Positions 7,600 through 14,550 of a DNA stretch of 29,308 nt are shown here, in pieces (positions within the stretch are counted from its first letter, which is position 1; each line of letters opens with the position of its first letter). The stretch lies in contig JAVBQU010000073.1 in the NCBI GenBank assembly GCA_031548675.1, positions 1 to 29,308 on the forward strand, read 5' to 3'. The translations under genes and the position numbers were made by a program. Below the pieces are notes generated by a model, which was given only the letters and a program-made list of their open reading frames with translations, had not been told where the DNA came from and did no database searches. This stretch comes from JAVBQU01 sp031548675. Its GTDB lineage: Bacteria > Bacteroidota > Bacteroidia > Bacteroidales > P3.

Positions 7600-8940
7600 A
7601 TGACCAAAACCCTAATAACCCATGCCCGAATAGTTAACGAAGGAAAAATATTCGAAGGCAGTATATTGATAGAAGGCGAATACATAGCCGGAATTTATTC
7701 CCAAGGAGCAGAATTACCCAAAGCGGATAATATTATTGATGCAAAAGGTAAATATTTATTGCCCGGAGCTATTGATGATCAAGTGCATTTTCGCGACCCG
7801 GGGCTGACACATAAAGCTGATATTTATACCGAAAGCCGTGCAGCCGTGGCAGGGGGTGTTACTTCGTTTATGGATATGCCCAATACCGTTCCCAATACGC
7901 TTACCCAAGAACTTTTAGAAGAAAAATACGAGATAGCAGCCAATAAATCGCTGGCAAACTTTTCATTTTATATAGGAGCATCCAATACCAATTTGGATGA
8001 AGTGGTAAAAACCAATCCCCGCAATGTATGTGGAGTAAAAATATTTATGGGGTCATCTACCGGAAATATGCTGGTAAATGATACCCTTGTTTTAGAACAG
8101 CTCTTTGCCCAATCGCCTGTACTCATAGCCGTTCATGCAGAAGACGAAGACACTATTAAAGCCAATACGCAAAAAGCCAAAGAACAATTTGGAGACAATC
8201 CGCCTATGACGGTTCATCCGCAAATCCGCAGTGTCGAAGCTTGTTACAAAGCCTCATCACAAGCAGTGGCATTAGCTCAAAAACACGGAACCCGTTTGCA
8301 TATTCTGCACCTTACCACAGCCCAAGAAATGGAATTATTTAATAATAATGTTCCTTTGGCAGAGAAAAAAATTACCGCAGAAGTTTGTATTCCCCATTTG
8401 TGGTTTACCGATGAAGATTACCAACACAAAGGCACACTTATCAAATGCAATCCGGCTGTCAAATCAGCAAAAGACCGCGAAGCTTTATGGAAAGCCTTGT
8501 TAGATGATAAAATAGATGTAGTGGCTACCGATCATGCCCCGCATACTAAAGAAGAAAAAGAAAATACATACTTTGCTTCGCCTTCGGGCATGCCTATGGT
8601 GCAGCATGTACTGCCTGCCATGCTCGAAATGAGCAGGAAGGGAGCTATATCCATAGAAAAAGTGGTAGAAAAAATGTGCCACAATCCGGCAATTTTATTT
8701 CAAATAGAAAATCGTGGGTTTATCCGCACAGGATATTTTGCCGACTTGGTACTTATAGACTTGGATTTTGCTTATACTATAGAAGAAAAAGATATTTTGT
8801 ATAAATGCGGCTGGTCGCCCATACAAGGCGAAACATTGCATGCCAAAATAGAAAAAGTATTTGTTAATGGACACTTGACTTACAACCAAGGTATATTTGA
8901 CGAAAACAAAAAAGGCAAACGCCTGTTATTTAATAGGTAA
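7600..8940 (+). CDS. pyrC: Dihydroorotase
   Basis: Cyclises carbamoyl aspartate to dihydroorotate in pyrimidine synthesis. The 446 residues show the amidohydrolase barrel: IDDQVHFRDPGLTHK at about residues 58-72, GVTSFMDMPNT, a candidate carbamylated Lys in CGVKIFMGSSTGNM, metal His residues in AVHAEDED and HILHLTT, and the catalytic Asp in VATDHAPHTKEEK. The first metal motif reads D-D-Q-V-H rather than the usual D-x-H-x-H, so one ligand position is Gln. I believe this is normal for Bacteroidetes dihydroorotases of this class. The C-terminus returns to the small beta domain (IEKVFVNGHLTYNQG). It lies 117 bases after folK, and no clear promoter is seen. Confidence 0.93.
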   Translation: MTKTLITHARIVNEGKIFEGSILIEGEYIAGIYSQGAELPKADNIIDAKGKYLLPGAIDDQVHFRDPGLTHKADIYTESRAAVAGGVTSFMDMPNTVPNTLTQELLEEKYEIAANKSLANFSFYIGASNTNLDEVVKTNPRNVCGVKIFMGSSTGNMLVNDTLVLEQLFAQSPVLIAVHAEDEDTIKANTQKAKEQFGDNPPMTVHPQIRSVEACYKASSQAVALAQKHGTRLHILHLTTAQEMELFNNNVPLAEKKITAEVCIPHLWFTDEDYQHKGTLIKCNPAVKSAKDREALWKALLDDKIDVVATDHAPHTKEEKENTYFASPSGMPMVQHVLPAMLEMSRKGAISIEKVVEKMCHNPAILFQIENRGFIRTGYFADLVLIDLDFAYTIEEKDILYKCGWSPIQGETLHAKIEKVFVNGHLTYNQGIFDENKKGKRLLFNR

Positions 8941-8977
8941 AAACTGTTAAAAGCAAATTCTGATTATCAAAATGACG

Positions 8978-8985
8978 TACATTTG
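8978..8985 (+). promoter_or_regulatory. -7 promoter element for the pentapeptide lipoprotein gene
   Basis: TACATTTG followed by C matches the Bacteroidetes -7 consensus, 27 bases before the ATG. A weak TTCTG at 8958-8962 could serve as -33 with 15-base spacing. Confidence 0.6.
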
Positions 8986-9012
8986 CAAACTTAAAATTTA
9001 GAATAAACCAAA

Positions 9013-9876
9013 ATGCATAAACTATTGTTATTCATCTCAGCCTTATGTATGTGCTGTGCATGCAAGGGTAATGAACCCGAACGAAAAGAAATCAAAGCAT
9101 CGGAGATAACCAAACTGCTCAAAAACGGAAAACCTGTGCAGCTTGCCAATAAAATTATATTAGATGATTTAAATTTTACAGCACAAGGAGAACCCTATTT
9201 GATGAATGCAGGTACATTGCAAAACGAAGTACAATCCAATATATTCTTTCTTAACTGTATTTTTATGGGAAAAGTTACTTCGAATGGACAGAAAGAAACA
9301 TTGCCCATACAATCGTGTTTTAAAAATAATCTGGTATTCTCCGGTTGCGATTTTCGGGGCGATGTAAATTTGAGTAATGCCATTGTATTTGGCACAGTTA
9401 ATTTCAGCAAATCAACATTTAGAGAAAATGCAAGTTTTGATAACTTAGCTGTTTGGGCAAAAGATTCATATTTCTCAGAAATCAAAACAGAAAAGAAATT
9501 TTCGATGGTATATGCCTCATTTCTCGGTAATCTCTATTTTATAGATGCCCAATTTGGAGGAAATACATCCTTTCAAGAAACATCTGTAAAAGGAAAATTG
9601 TCTTTTAATAATGCAAATTTTAAAGAAAGAGTAGGTTTCGATTTGATGGAAATATATAATGGTGCATTTTTCAATTATACGGTTTTTGAAAAAAGAGCCG
9701 ATTTTTCTTTTGCAAGATTTTTGAATACAGCAGACTTTGTAAAAACATCGTTTAAAGAAAAAGGAAATTTTGAAAAGACATTTTTTGCTAATACCGTCCG
9801 TTTTGAAGGAGTGAATACCACCAACGATATTATTTTGAATGACACCTATTTTGGAAACAAGAAAATAGAAAATTAA
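9013..9876 (+). CDS. Lipoprotein with pentapeptide-like repeats
   Basis: A 287-residue protein with a lipoprotein signal: MHKLLLFISALCMCCAC, probably lipidated at Cys17. The signal is unusually Cys-rich. From about residue 95 to 275 the chain repeats a ten-residue pattern with Phe or another hydrophobic residue every fifth position, for example VNFSKSTFRENASF, LSFNNANFKERVGF and ADFSFARFLNTADF. This fits the F-centred pentapeptide repeat families, which fold as a right-handed quadrilateral beta-helix. No enzymatic motif is visible, so a binding or structural role at the envelope is likely. The gene has its own promoter and lies 107 bases before the protease lipoprotein gene, with which it may be functionally linked. 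Confidence 0.75.
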   Translation: MHKLLLFISALCMCCACKGNEPERKEIKASEITKLLKNGKPVQLANKIILDDLNFTAQGEPYLMNAGTLQNEVQSNIFFLNCIFMGKVTSNGQKETLPIQSCFKNNLVFSGCDFRGDVNLSNAIVFGTVNFSKSTFRENASFDNLAVWAKDSYFSEIKTEKKFSMVYASFLGNLYFIDAQFGGNTSFQETSVKGKLSFNNANFKERVGFDLMEIYNGAFFNYTVFEKRADFSFARFLNTADFVKTSFKEKGNFEKTFFANTVRFEGVNTTNDIILNDTYFGNKKIEN

Positions 9877-9880
9877 TTTC

Positions 9881-9920
9881 AGATACAAGTAAATTAGTAA
9901 ACAAGTAGACGAGGTACAAG
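9881..9920 (+). repeat. Copy 2 of the short repeat after a stop codon
   Basis: It begins four bases after the stop of the pentapeptide lipoprotein gene. The core GTAAACAAGTAGACGAGG is nearly the same as in the copy after rodA, where the core reads GTAAACGAGTAGACAAGG on the - strand. Confidence 0.6.
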
Positions 9921-9983
9921 TTTTGTCAATTTAGTTTACTAAAAATAAAAACACTCATAACTTAATAACCAATTTATAACTCC

Positions 9984-11624
9984 ATGAAAATAAAATTTAG
10001 AAAAGGATTTACAATAATCTTGTTGTTCTTATGTCCTTTTGTAATAACAGTACAAAGCTGCAAGCCTGAAACCATAGAAGATATCATTAATATGGTGGTT
10101 GGCACGCTAACACAAGCAGGCTGGCTTGCCGAAGACGAAAATATGAATAATATTCCTGAAGATATTACTCCCTTGGATGATGATACCGGAACTTTACCTG
10201 CATCCTATAGTCTCGAATCTAAATTTCCTCCCATTGGCGATCAGGGGCAATACGGAACCTGCGTAGTTTGGTCGGTAGGATACAATATGAAAACAGCCCT
10301 AAACGCTATTGAAAAAGGCTGGAGTCCGACGGATTTAGCCAATAAAGCCAATCAAACCAGTCCCAAAGATTTATGGTTAAGCATACCCGAAGGCAGCAGA
10401 GGAGCTAATTGCAATGGAACCAATTTCGAACCCGCGATGGATGCATTAATTGCCGGAGGAGCAGCTTCATTAAGCGATGTCCCTTATACAAATTTAGGAA
10501 GCTGTACCGGAACCAAAGTAGGAAATTCTGGTAATAAACTTACCAATTATCGTAAAATAGCTTCAGAAACCGAAGGCTTAACCGTAAATAATTTTAAAAA
10601 CTATTTGGCTTCCGGTCGTCCCATATCTATCGGAGCAAAACTCGGAGACCGTTTTATGAGTTGGAACAGCTCTGCAGTAATTAATTCAGAAACCTATAAT
10701 AATCCGGGCATGCAGCATGCTTACCATGCTATGGTTTTAGTAGGCTATGATGATAGTAAACATGCTTTCCGTGTACGTAATTCATGGGGTCCTTCGTGGG
10801 GCGATGGAGGAAGCATTTGGGTAGATTACGATTTCTTCTGCAATAGTTTCTGTTTTGCCGCATTTGTAGCTCAAAATGTAGGAAGTGTATCAGTAGGAAG
10901 CAATGGCGTAGAGAATTTAAGTAATGGCGAAGATCTTTTAGCATATTCCGGAGTAGATGTAAAAGTTACCGGAGATCCTGATTATAACAGAAAATTTTCT
11001 TACCAAGTTTATAATTCAGGCAACATAGATATTACACCCGATAGAAAATGGTCTGTACTTTATATGTATTACAATGCAAAAGATGCAAATGAATATGGTA
11101 TTATCTATGAAGATTATTATACAAATGAGTTTGGACCTAAAGATAGTATAGGCGTATACCCCGGTTCGGATGCTACACAGGGAGCCTATTGGAATAATAT
11201 TGCCATAAAAGCCGGTAAACAAGCCGGAGAAGACTACGATATTTTTTATAATCTTCCCTCAAGCTTAAACGGAGAATATTATTTGGTGGTTTTTGCAGAT
11301 GGATATGAAAAAATTCATGAAGTAAACGAAGATAATAACTTCTTCTTTATTTCTGCCGAAGGAGGAAAACCTTTGCAAATCCAAAATGGAGAAATCTTAA
11401 ATATGCCGAGTTCTGCCCAACAAATAGCTAAAAAGAGTATAAAAATACCTGCGAAGTATAGCAATACTACTACTCAAACTTTGGTTAAACCGGGTAATCT
11501 TAATACCTATAGCCCTGCCGAAATTAAAACTATGCTTTTGCATGATAAGCAAACCGGAAAACTTGCGATAAAACAAAAAGCGTATAGAGCTCAAGGACAT
11601 AAAGGAATTAAAGTGAAAAGATGA
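9984..11624 (+). CDS. Papain-family (C1) cysteine protease lipoprotein with C-terminal CARDB-like domain
   Basis: A 546-residue lipoprotein: the signal peptide ends in the lipobox VQSC with Cys26. The C1 peptidase domain spans about residues 70-300. Gln87 (oxyanion) and Cys93 (nucleophile) are in PPIGDQGQYGTCVVWS, His248 is in HAYHAMVLVGYDD, and Asn266 is in VRNSWGPSWGDGG, so the catalytic set is complete. No long inhibitory propeptide is present; a short acidic stretch (residues 27-70) precedes the domain. Residues of about 315-455 form a beta-rich domain ending in HEVNEDNNFFFIS, as in CARDB adhesion modules. A basic tail follows (KVKR). It is anchored in the envelope and probably digests peptides or host/dietary protein; the substrate is unknown. 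A very strong terminator follows. Confidence 0.88.
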   Translation: MKIKFRKGFTIILLFLCPFVITVQSCKPETIEDIINMVVGTLTQAGWLAEDENMNNIPEDITPLDDDTGTLPASYSLESKFPPIGDQGQYGTCVVWSVGYNMKTALNAIEKGWSPTDLANKANQTSPKDLWLSIPEGSRGANCNGTNFEPAMDALIAGGAASLSDVPYTNLGSCTGTKVGNSGNKLTNYRKIASETEGLTVNNFKNYLASGRPISIGAKLGDRFMSWNSSAVINSETYNNPGMQHAYHAMVLVGYDDSKHAFRVRNSWGPSWGDGGSIWVDYDFFCNSFCFAAFVAQNVGSVSVGSNGVENLSNGEDLLAYSGVDVKVTGDPDYNRKFSYQVYNSGNIDITPDRKWSVLYMYYNAKDANEYGIIYEDYYTNEFGPKDSIGVYPGSDATQGAYWNNIAIKAGKQAGEDYDIFYNLPSSLNGEYYLVVFADGYEKIHEVNEDNNFFFISAEGGKPLQIQNGEILNMPSSAQQIAKKSIKIPAKYSNTTTQTLVKPGNLNTYSPAEIKTMLLHDKQTGKLAIKQKAYRAQGHKGIKVKR

Positions 11625-11650
11625 TATCTAATTCTTTATTGAAAAAGATT

Positions 11651-11693
11651 CGGAGGGAGATAGTGATAAAATATCATTATCTCCCTCCGTTTT
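11651..11693 (+). terminator. Strong rho-independent terminator after the protease gene
   Basis: CGGAGGGAGATA (11651-11662) pairs exactly with TATCTCCCTCCG (11678-11689). The stem continues five more pairs inward, including one G-U, around a loop of about five bases. TTTT and an AT-rich run follow. It ends the rightward block. Confidence 0.9.
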
Positions 11694-11715
11694 ATAGTAT
11701 TCATTATAATTTTGT

Positions 11716-11948
11716 AAACCCTACGGGTTTTAAATTACAAAGAAATAAATCTTTTAACCTGGGTTTGATATAAAATTAAATGTATAGCTTTGATTTTTAA
11801 AACTATTTTCCGTAGGGAAATAATATCAATAGAAAAAATCCAGCGTACCTAACTCTGATTGCCCTTTAGGGTATCAATATTAATGTCCTAAAGGACAATA
11901 TAAATCGGATAAATTTATGATTCTATTGATATTTAAGACCTACGGTCT
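11716..11948. repeat. Five small hairpins with fixed cores and variable arms
   Basis: The elements are: (A) 11716-11730, AAAC-CCTACGG-GTTT; (B) 11804-11822, core CCGTAGG, arms TATTTT and GAAATA with one wobble; (C) 11860-11873, core CCTTTAGG; (D) 11884-11897, TGT-CCTAAAGG-ACA; (E) 11936-11948, AGA-CCTACGG-TCT. The core of B is the reverse complement of the core of A and E, and C is the reverse complement of D. The arms differ from copy to copy yet stay self-complementary. Confidence 0.75.
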
Positions 11949-12028
11949 ATTTCTTATATAGAACTTAGGTTATGAGAAAAACTTTTCTTCACCTTTAGGC
12001 AGAAATGGCAAAGAAGCTTATTTTAGGG

Positions 12029-12255
12029 TTCCCTCCATTGGGGGAAATAGCAAATAGGGCAATTTGGAGCTTTCCCTGAGTGGGGAAAAGGGCAAAGAGA
12101 GTAATTTGGTACTTTCCCCAAGTGGGGAAAAGGGCAAAGAGGGTGATTTGGTACTTTCCCTGAGCGGGGAAAAGCATAAAGAGGGTAATTTGGTACTTTC
12201 CCCGAACGGGGAAAGAGTAAAAAGGGTAATTTGGTGGTTTCCTCCATTGAGGGAT
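12029..12255. repeat. Six-unit array of hairpins at a 42-base period
   Basis: Hairpins start at 12029, 12070, 12112, 12154, 12196 and 12238, so the last five are exactly 42 bases apart. The four inner ones read CTTTCCC, a six-base centre, then GGGAAAG or GGGAAAAG. The centres are TGAGTG, CAAGTG, TGAGCG and CGAACG. The two outer ones share another centre (CCTC-CATT-GRGG). Between hairpins lies a conserved linker of the form GGCAAAGAGGGTAATTTGGTA. The linkers are repeats rather than unique spacers, so this is not CRISPR. Confidence 0.85.
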
Positions 12256-12362
12256 GGTTTTTAAAACTAAAGTAGCTAATAAAACCTCCCATATAGAATC
12301 TATTTCTTTTTATAGTGTATTCCTTAAACATCTTCAATAAATCGCATAAATCAAGATTATAT

Positions 12363-12395
12363 CGTCAATTGCGAGGCTATAGCCTCGCAACGACG
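12363..12395. repeat. GC-rich perfect palindrome, REP-like
   Basis: TTGCGAGGCTA (12369-12379) is followed by its exact reverse complement TAGCCTCGCAA (12380-12390). It is framed by CGTC (12363-12366) and GACG (12392-12395), which also pair. No T run follows on either strand, so it is a poor classical terminator. It resembles the widespread TTGCGAGG-type repeated extragenic elements and lies 46 bases beyond the M50 gene stop. Confidence 0.65.
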
Positions 12396-12440
12396 TTGTT
12401 ATAATTGGTATTTTCCGAAGAAATCTGATTTAAATATACT

Positions 12441-13118
12441 TTAGGAAATAAAAAGCAGAATTGTCTTGTAAGCTACAAAGCCTGCAAATCCTAAAAATGC
12501 AATAGCCCAGAGTAAGGAAGGCAGTAAAGCTATTTCATGCAGATTGCTTGCATCTCCGGCTTTGTCAGGTGTTTTATAAGCAATAATAATCAAATGAAAG
12601 CATGAAATAACGCTGTCTAAAAGTAATGTTGCCGAAAAAAATACGGCTAATATATATACAGGCAGACTCATTTGCAAATAAGTATTCAGGTAAATGGCAG
12701 TCCCATTAAGTATGGCAAATATCAAAAGCCAAGTAATGCCATATCCGTTACGTACAAAAAGGAGTAAATTGAGGACAGTCAAACCGCAGAATATCCATAG
12801 TACCTCCATGTATTTACCTTGTTTGATGAGCCAAAAAAATAATAAGGCTACTAGCGGACTTGTCATATAACCGGCAATAGCAATCAAAAACCGCCTAAGC
12901 CAGCCTTTAGACTGGGTAACACATTCTCCTGATACATCATTAAATAAATTTATTTTTATAACACGCCCCCCTGTCAATAAGGCAACCAATGCATGCCCAT
13001 CCTCATGTATCATCGTATTGAAAACCCTGAAATATTTATTAATATAGGGGAATCGTAAGAGGATTAGGGAGGCAGCTATAATACCATAAAAAATAAATTC
13101 GTTGTAGGGTTCGACCAT
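12441..13118 (-). CDS. M50-family (M50B-like) membrane metalloprotease
   Basis: A polytopic membrane protein of 225 residues with about six hydrophobic segments. The zinc site HEDGH lies at residues 38-42 in NTMIHEDGHALVALLTGG, the usual HExxH inside an M50 helix followed by GG. A candidate third ligand is the Asp in LLLDSVISCFH near residue 180. No PDZ domain is present, as in the short M50B group. The reading frame stays open to an ATG at 13223, but that lies upstream of the -7 element at 13187-13180. I therefore use the internal ATG at 13118, which opens MVEPYNEF and leaves the first membrane segment intact. Its substrate is unknown; M50 enzymes often cleave membrane-bound regulators. Confidence 0.75.
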   Translation of the reverse strand: MVEPYNEFIFYGIIAASLILLRFPYINKYFRVFNTMIHEDGHALVALLTGGRVIKINLFNDVSGECVTQSKGWLRRFLIAIAGYMTSPLVALLFFWLIKQGKYMEVLWIFCGLTVLNLLLFVRNGYGITWLLIFAILNGTAIYLNTYLQMSLPVYILAVFFSATLLLDSVISCFHLIIIAYKTPDKAGDASNLHEIALLPSLLWAIAFLGFAGFVAYKTILLFIS

Positions 13119-13179
13119 AAATATAAATAAAACTTTTACAGAAATAAATAGTAGTGTTGATTTAGAAAGCTTATTATAA

Positions 13180-13187
13180 CAAAGATA
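13180..13187 (-). promoter_or_regulatory. -7 promoter element for the M50 gene
   Basis: TATCTTTG on the - strand matches TAnnTTTG. It is 61 bases before the chosen ATG at 13118 and downstream of the longer alternative ATG at 13223, which decides the start. A TTCTG about 18 bases further upstream may be a weak -33. Confidence 0.6.
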
Positions 13188-13238
13188 CGTAATTTTTACG
13201 GTGTGCAGAAATGTATTTTCCAACTCATAAAAAAAACA

Positions 13239-13246
13239 TAATTTTG
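13239..13246 (+). promoter_or_regulatory. -7 promoter element for yqeY
   Basis: TAATTTTG followed by C, 33 bases before the yqeY ATG. It is divergent from the M50 promoter, and the two upstream regions overlap. Confidence 0.55.
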
Positions 13247-13279
13247 CTTTTTATTGTTTCACTTAAAAATACAAGAATT

Positions 13280-13732
13280 ATGAGCTTAGAAGTTTTAATT
13301 AATAACGACATGAAAGCAGCGATGCTGGCTAAAGATAAAAAGAAACTGGAAGCACTCAGGGCTATTAAAGCTGCAATTTTATTGATAAAAACGGGCAAAG
13401 ACATGTCGAGCGGAGAAATTCCCGAAGAAGTAGAAATAAGTACCTTACAACGTTTGGTAAAACAGCGTAAAGAAGCCGCAGCTATTTATCAATCGCAGGG
13501 CAGGGCTGATTTATATGACGAAGAAATGTATCAGGTAGAAATTATTGCACAATATCTACCTGAACAGATGTCGGATGAAGATGTGAAAAAGTATATCCAA
13601 ACTGTAATTGCCGATTTACAAGCAAGCAGCATAAAAGATATGGGCAAAGTAATGGGAGTAGTTTCTAATAATCTAGCAGGAAAAGTTGATAATAAACTGG
13701 TTTCAGAAATGGTTAAAGAATTGCTGTCTTAA
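13280..13732 (+). CDS. yqeY: GatB/YqeY domain protein
   Basis: A 150-residue free-standing YqeY protein, related to the C-terminal tRNA-recognition domain of the amidotransferase subunit GatB. Typical segments are NNDMKAAMLAKDKKKLEALRAIKAAI at the N-terminus, EVEISTLQRLVKQRKEAA in the middle, EMYQVEIIAQYLPEQMS, and the closing DMGKVMGVV and GKVDNKLVSEMVKELLS. The frame remains open upstream to an ATG at 13211, but that adds 23 hydrophobic residues foreign to the family and lies upstream of the -7 element. ATG 13280, opening MSLEVLINNDMK, is therefore used. Its stop overlaps the stop of the convergent DUF4292 gene by four bases. The cellular role is not settled. Confidence 0.92.
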   Translation: MSLEVLINNDMKAAMLAKDKKKLEALRAIKAAILLIKTGKDMSSGEIPEEVEISTLQRLVKQRKEAAAIYQSQGRADLYDEEMYQVEIIAQYLPEQMSDEDVKKYIQTVIADLQASSIKDMGKVMGVVSNNLAGKVDNKLVSEMVKELLS

Positions 13733-14547
13733 AACTTGGGTGTCCATTGCGAAGCTCCTTTAGGTATTTTAAAGGGCATTTCAACAGGAACATTTGCCAT
13801 AACTTGTTTATAATTGAGGCTTATCATCAAAACCTCCGGTTTCTGTATTAAAATCTGAAGCAATTGGGGAATAAGCACGCTTGTTTCCCAATTGTTATAT
13901 TTTACTTCAAAACTCCTTCCTTTAGGATCTTTCAAAGCCATCGAGGTTATCTTATAACTTTGGGTATCATAGCCAATCTGCTGTTCAGAAATACTGATAG
14001 TTTCATTTTTACGATTATGAAATATAAGACTGTTAGGAGCTTGATATTGATATATTTTATCGAACGAAAGCAATTCTCTTGCCGTAAAAATAGCCTGAAC
14101 CATTTCATAATTTACCTCAATACCGGCAAAAGATTTGGCAATATTATAATCAAAACATCCATAATCGGACGATAAGCGGTTGACAAAATATACCGAATCT
14201 TTGGTAAATAAGGCACGTGCTATTTCTAAACCGAGCTTGGTTGCCGAAATCCAAATGCAGCTATCTTTTATAATGCGGATTTGACCACTAAAGTTTTGTT
14301 CGTTGTGGGTATCTACATAATTTGCTTCAAACTTTATGGTTAAAGTATTAAAATCAGGAATATTGTTGCGGATTTTTTCAAGCGTAAGGTCGGTGTCTGA
14401 TGCCTTTTTTATAGCCGGAGAAGTAATTTCCTCTTTGGGTTCTGCTGTAGGATTATTTTGTACAGCTATATGTTTACGGCTTACTCCGCAGCTTAATAGT
14501 AAAGAAATTGAAATAGATAATAAGGCTAGTACTTTGAATTGTTTCAT
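13729..14547 (-). CDS. DUF4292 lipoprotein
   Basis: A 272-residue lipoprotein: signal MKQFKVLALLSISISLLLSC, with lipid Cys at residue 20. After a linker rich in polar residues, the body (about residues 55-270) is beta-rich, with FNTLTIKFEANYVD, QIRIIKDSCIWISATKLGLEIARALFTKDSVYFVNRL and a C-terminal PFKIPKGA. This is the pattern of DUF4292, which recalls the LolA/LolB-type half-barrel lipoprotein carriers; that similarity is inferred. It starts three bases after the TPR gene stop, so the two are translationally coupled. In Bacteroidetes this gene commonly follows dut and a TPR gene. A murein hydrolase activator gene often comes next, but here it is absent and yqeY is convergent. Confidence 0.85.
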   Translation of the reverse strand: MKQFKVLALLSISISLLLSCGVSRKHIAVQNNPTAEPKEEITSPAIKKASDTDLTLEKIRNNIPDFNTLTIKFEANYVDTHNEQNFSGQIRIIKDSCIWISATKLGLEIARALFTKDSVYFVNRLSSDYGCFDYNIAKSFAGIEVNYEMVQAIFTARELLSFDKIYQYQAPNSLIFHNRKNETISISEQQIGYDTQSYKITSMALKDPKGRSFEVKYNNWETSVLIPQLLQILIQKPEVLMISLNYKQVMANVPVEMPFKIPKGASQWTPKF

Positions 14548-14550
14548 GAA

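Larger units (their letters stand above)
11625..12440. other. 815-base gene-free region filled with hairpin-forming repeats
   Basis: No convincing gene is present between the protease gene and the convergent M50 gene. In order, the region holds the terminator (11651-11693), five short hairpins with variable arms (11716-11948), an AT-rich stretch, a six-unit array of hairpins at a 42-base period (12029-12255) and a perfect palindrome (12369-12390). Short open frames exist through the 42-base array on both strands, but only because 42 is a multiple of three. Confidence 0.8.

Noticed and set aside
7774..7800. Loss of a metal ligand in dihydroorotase (D-D-Q-V-H instead of D-x-H-x-H).
   Set aside because: I believe this is the usual form in Bacteroidetes dihydroorotases, and the rest of the active site is intact, so it is probably not a defect.
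12029..12255. Possible CRISPR array because of regular repeats.
   Set aside because: The segments between hairpins are themselves repeats, not unique spacers, and no cas gene is present.
12023..12337. A 104-codon - strand frame (and a 66-codon + strand frame at 12064-12264) encoding repeated FPxxGKVPN or SGEKGKE peptides.
   Set aside because: The frames are open only because the 42-base hairpin unit is a multiple of three; frames on both strands are open, and the hairpin structure explains the pattern better than a protein.
13119..13223. N-terminal extension of the M50 protease to the ATG at 13223.
   Set aside because: The -7 element TATCTTTG (13187-13180) lies downstream of that ATG, so the codon would be outside the transcript; the ATG at 13118 fits.
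13211..13279. N-terminal extension of YqeY to the ATG at 13211.
   Set aside because: It lies upstream of the yqeY -7 element and adds residues foreign to the family.
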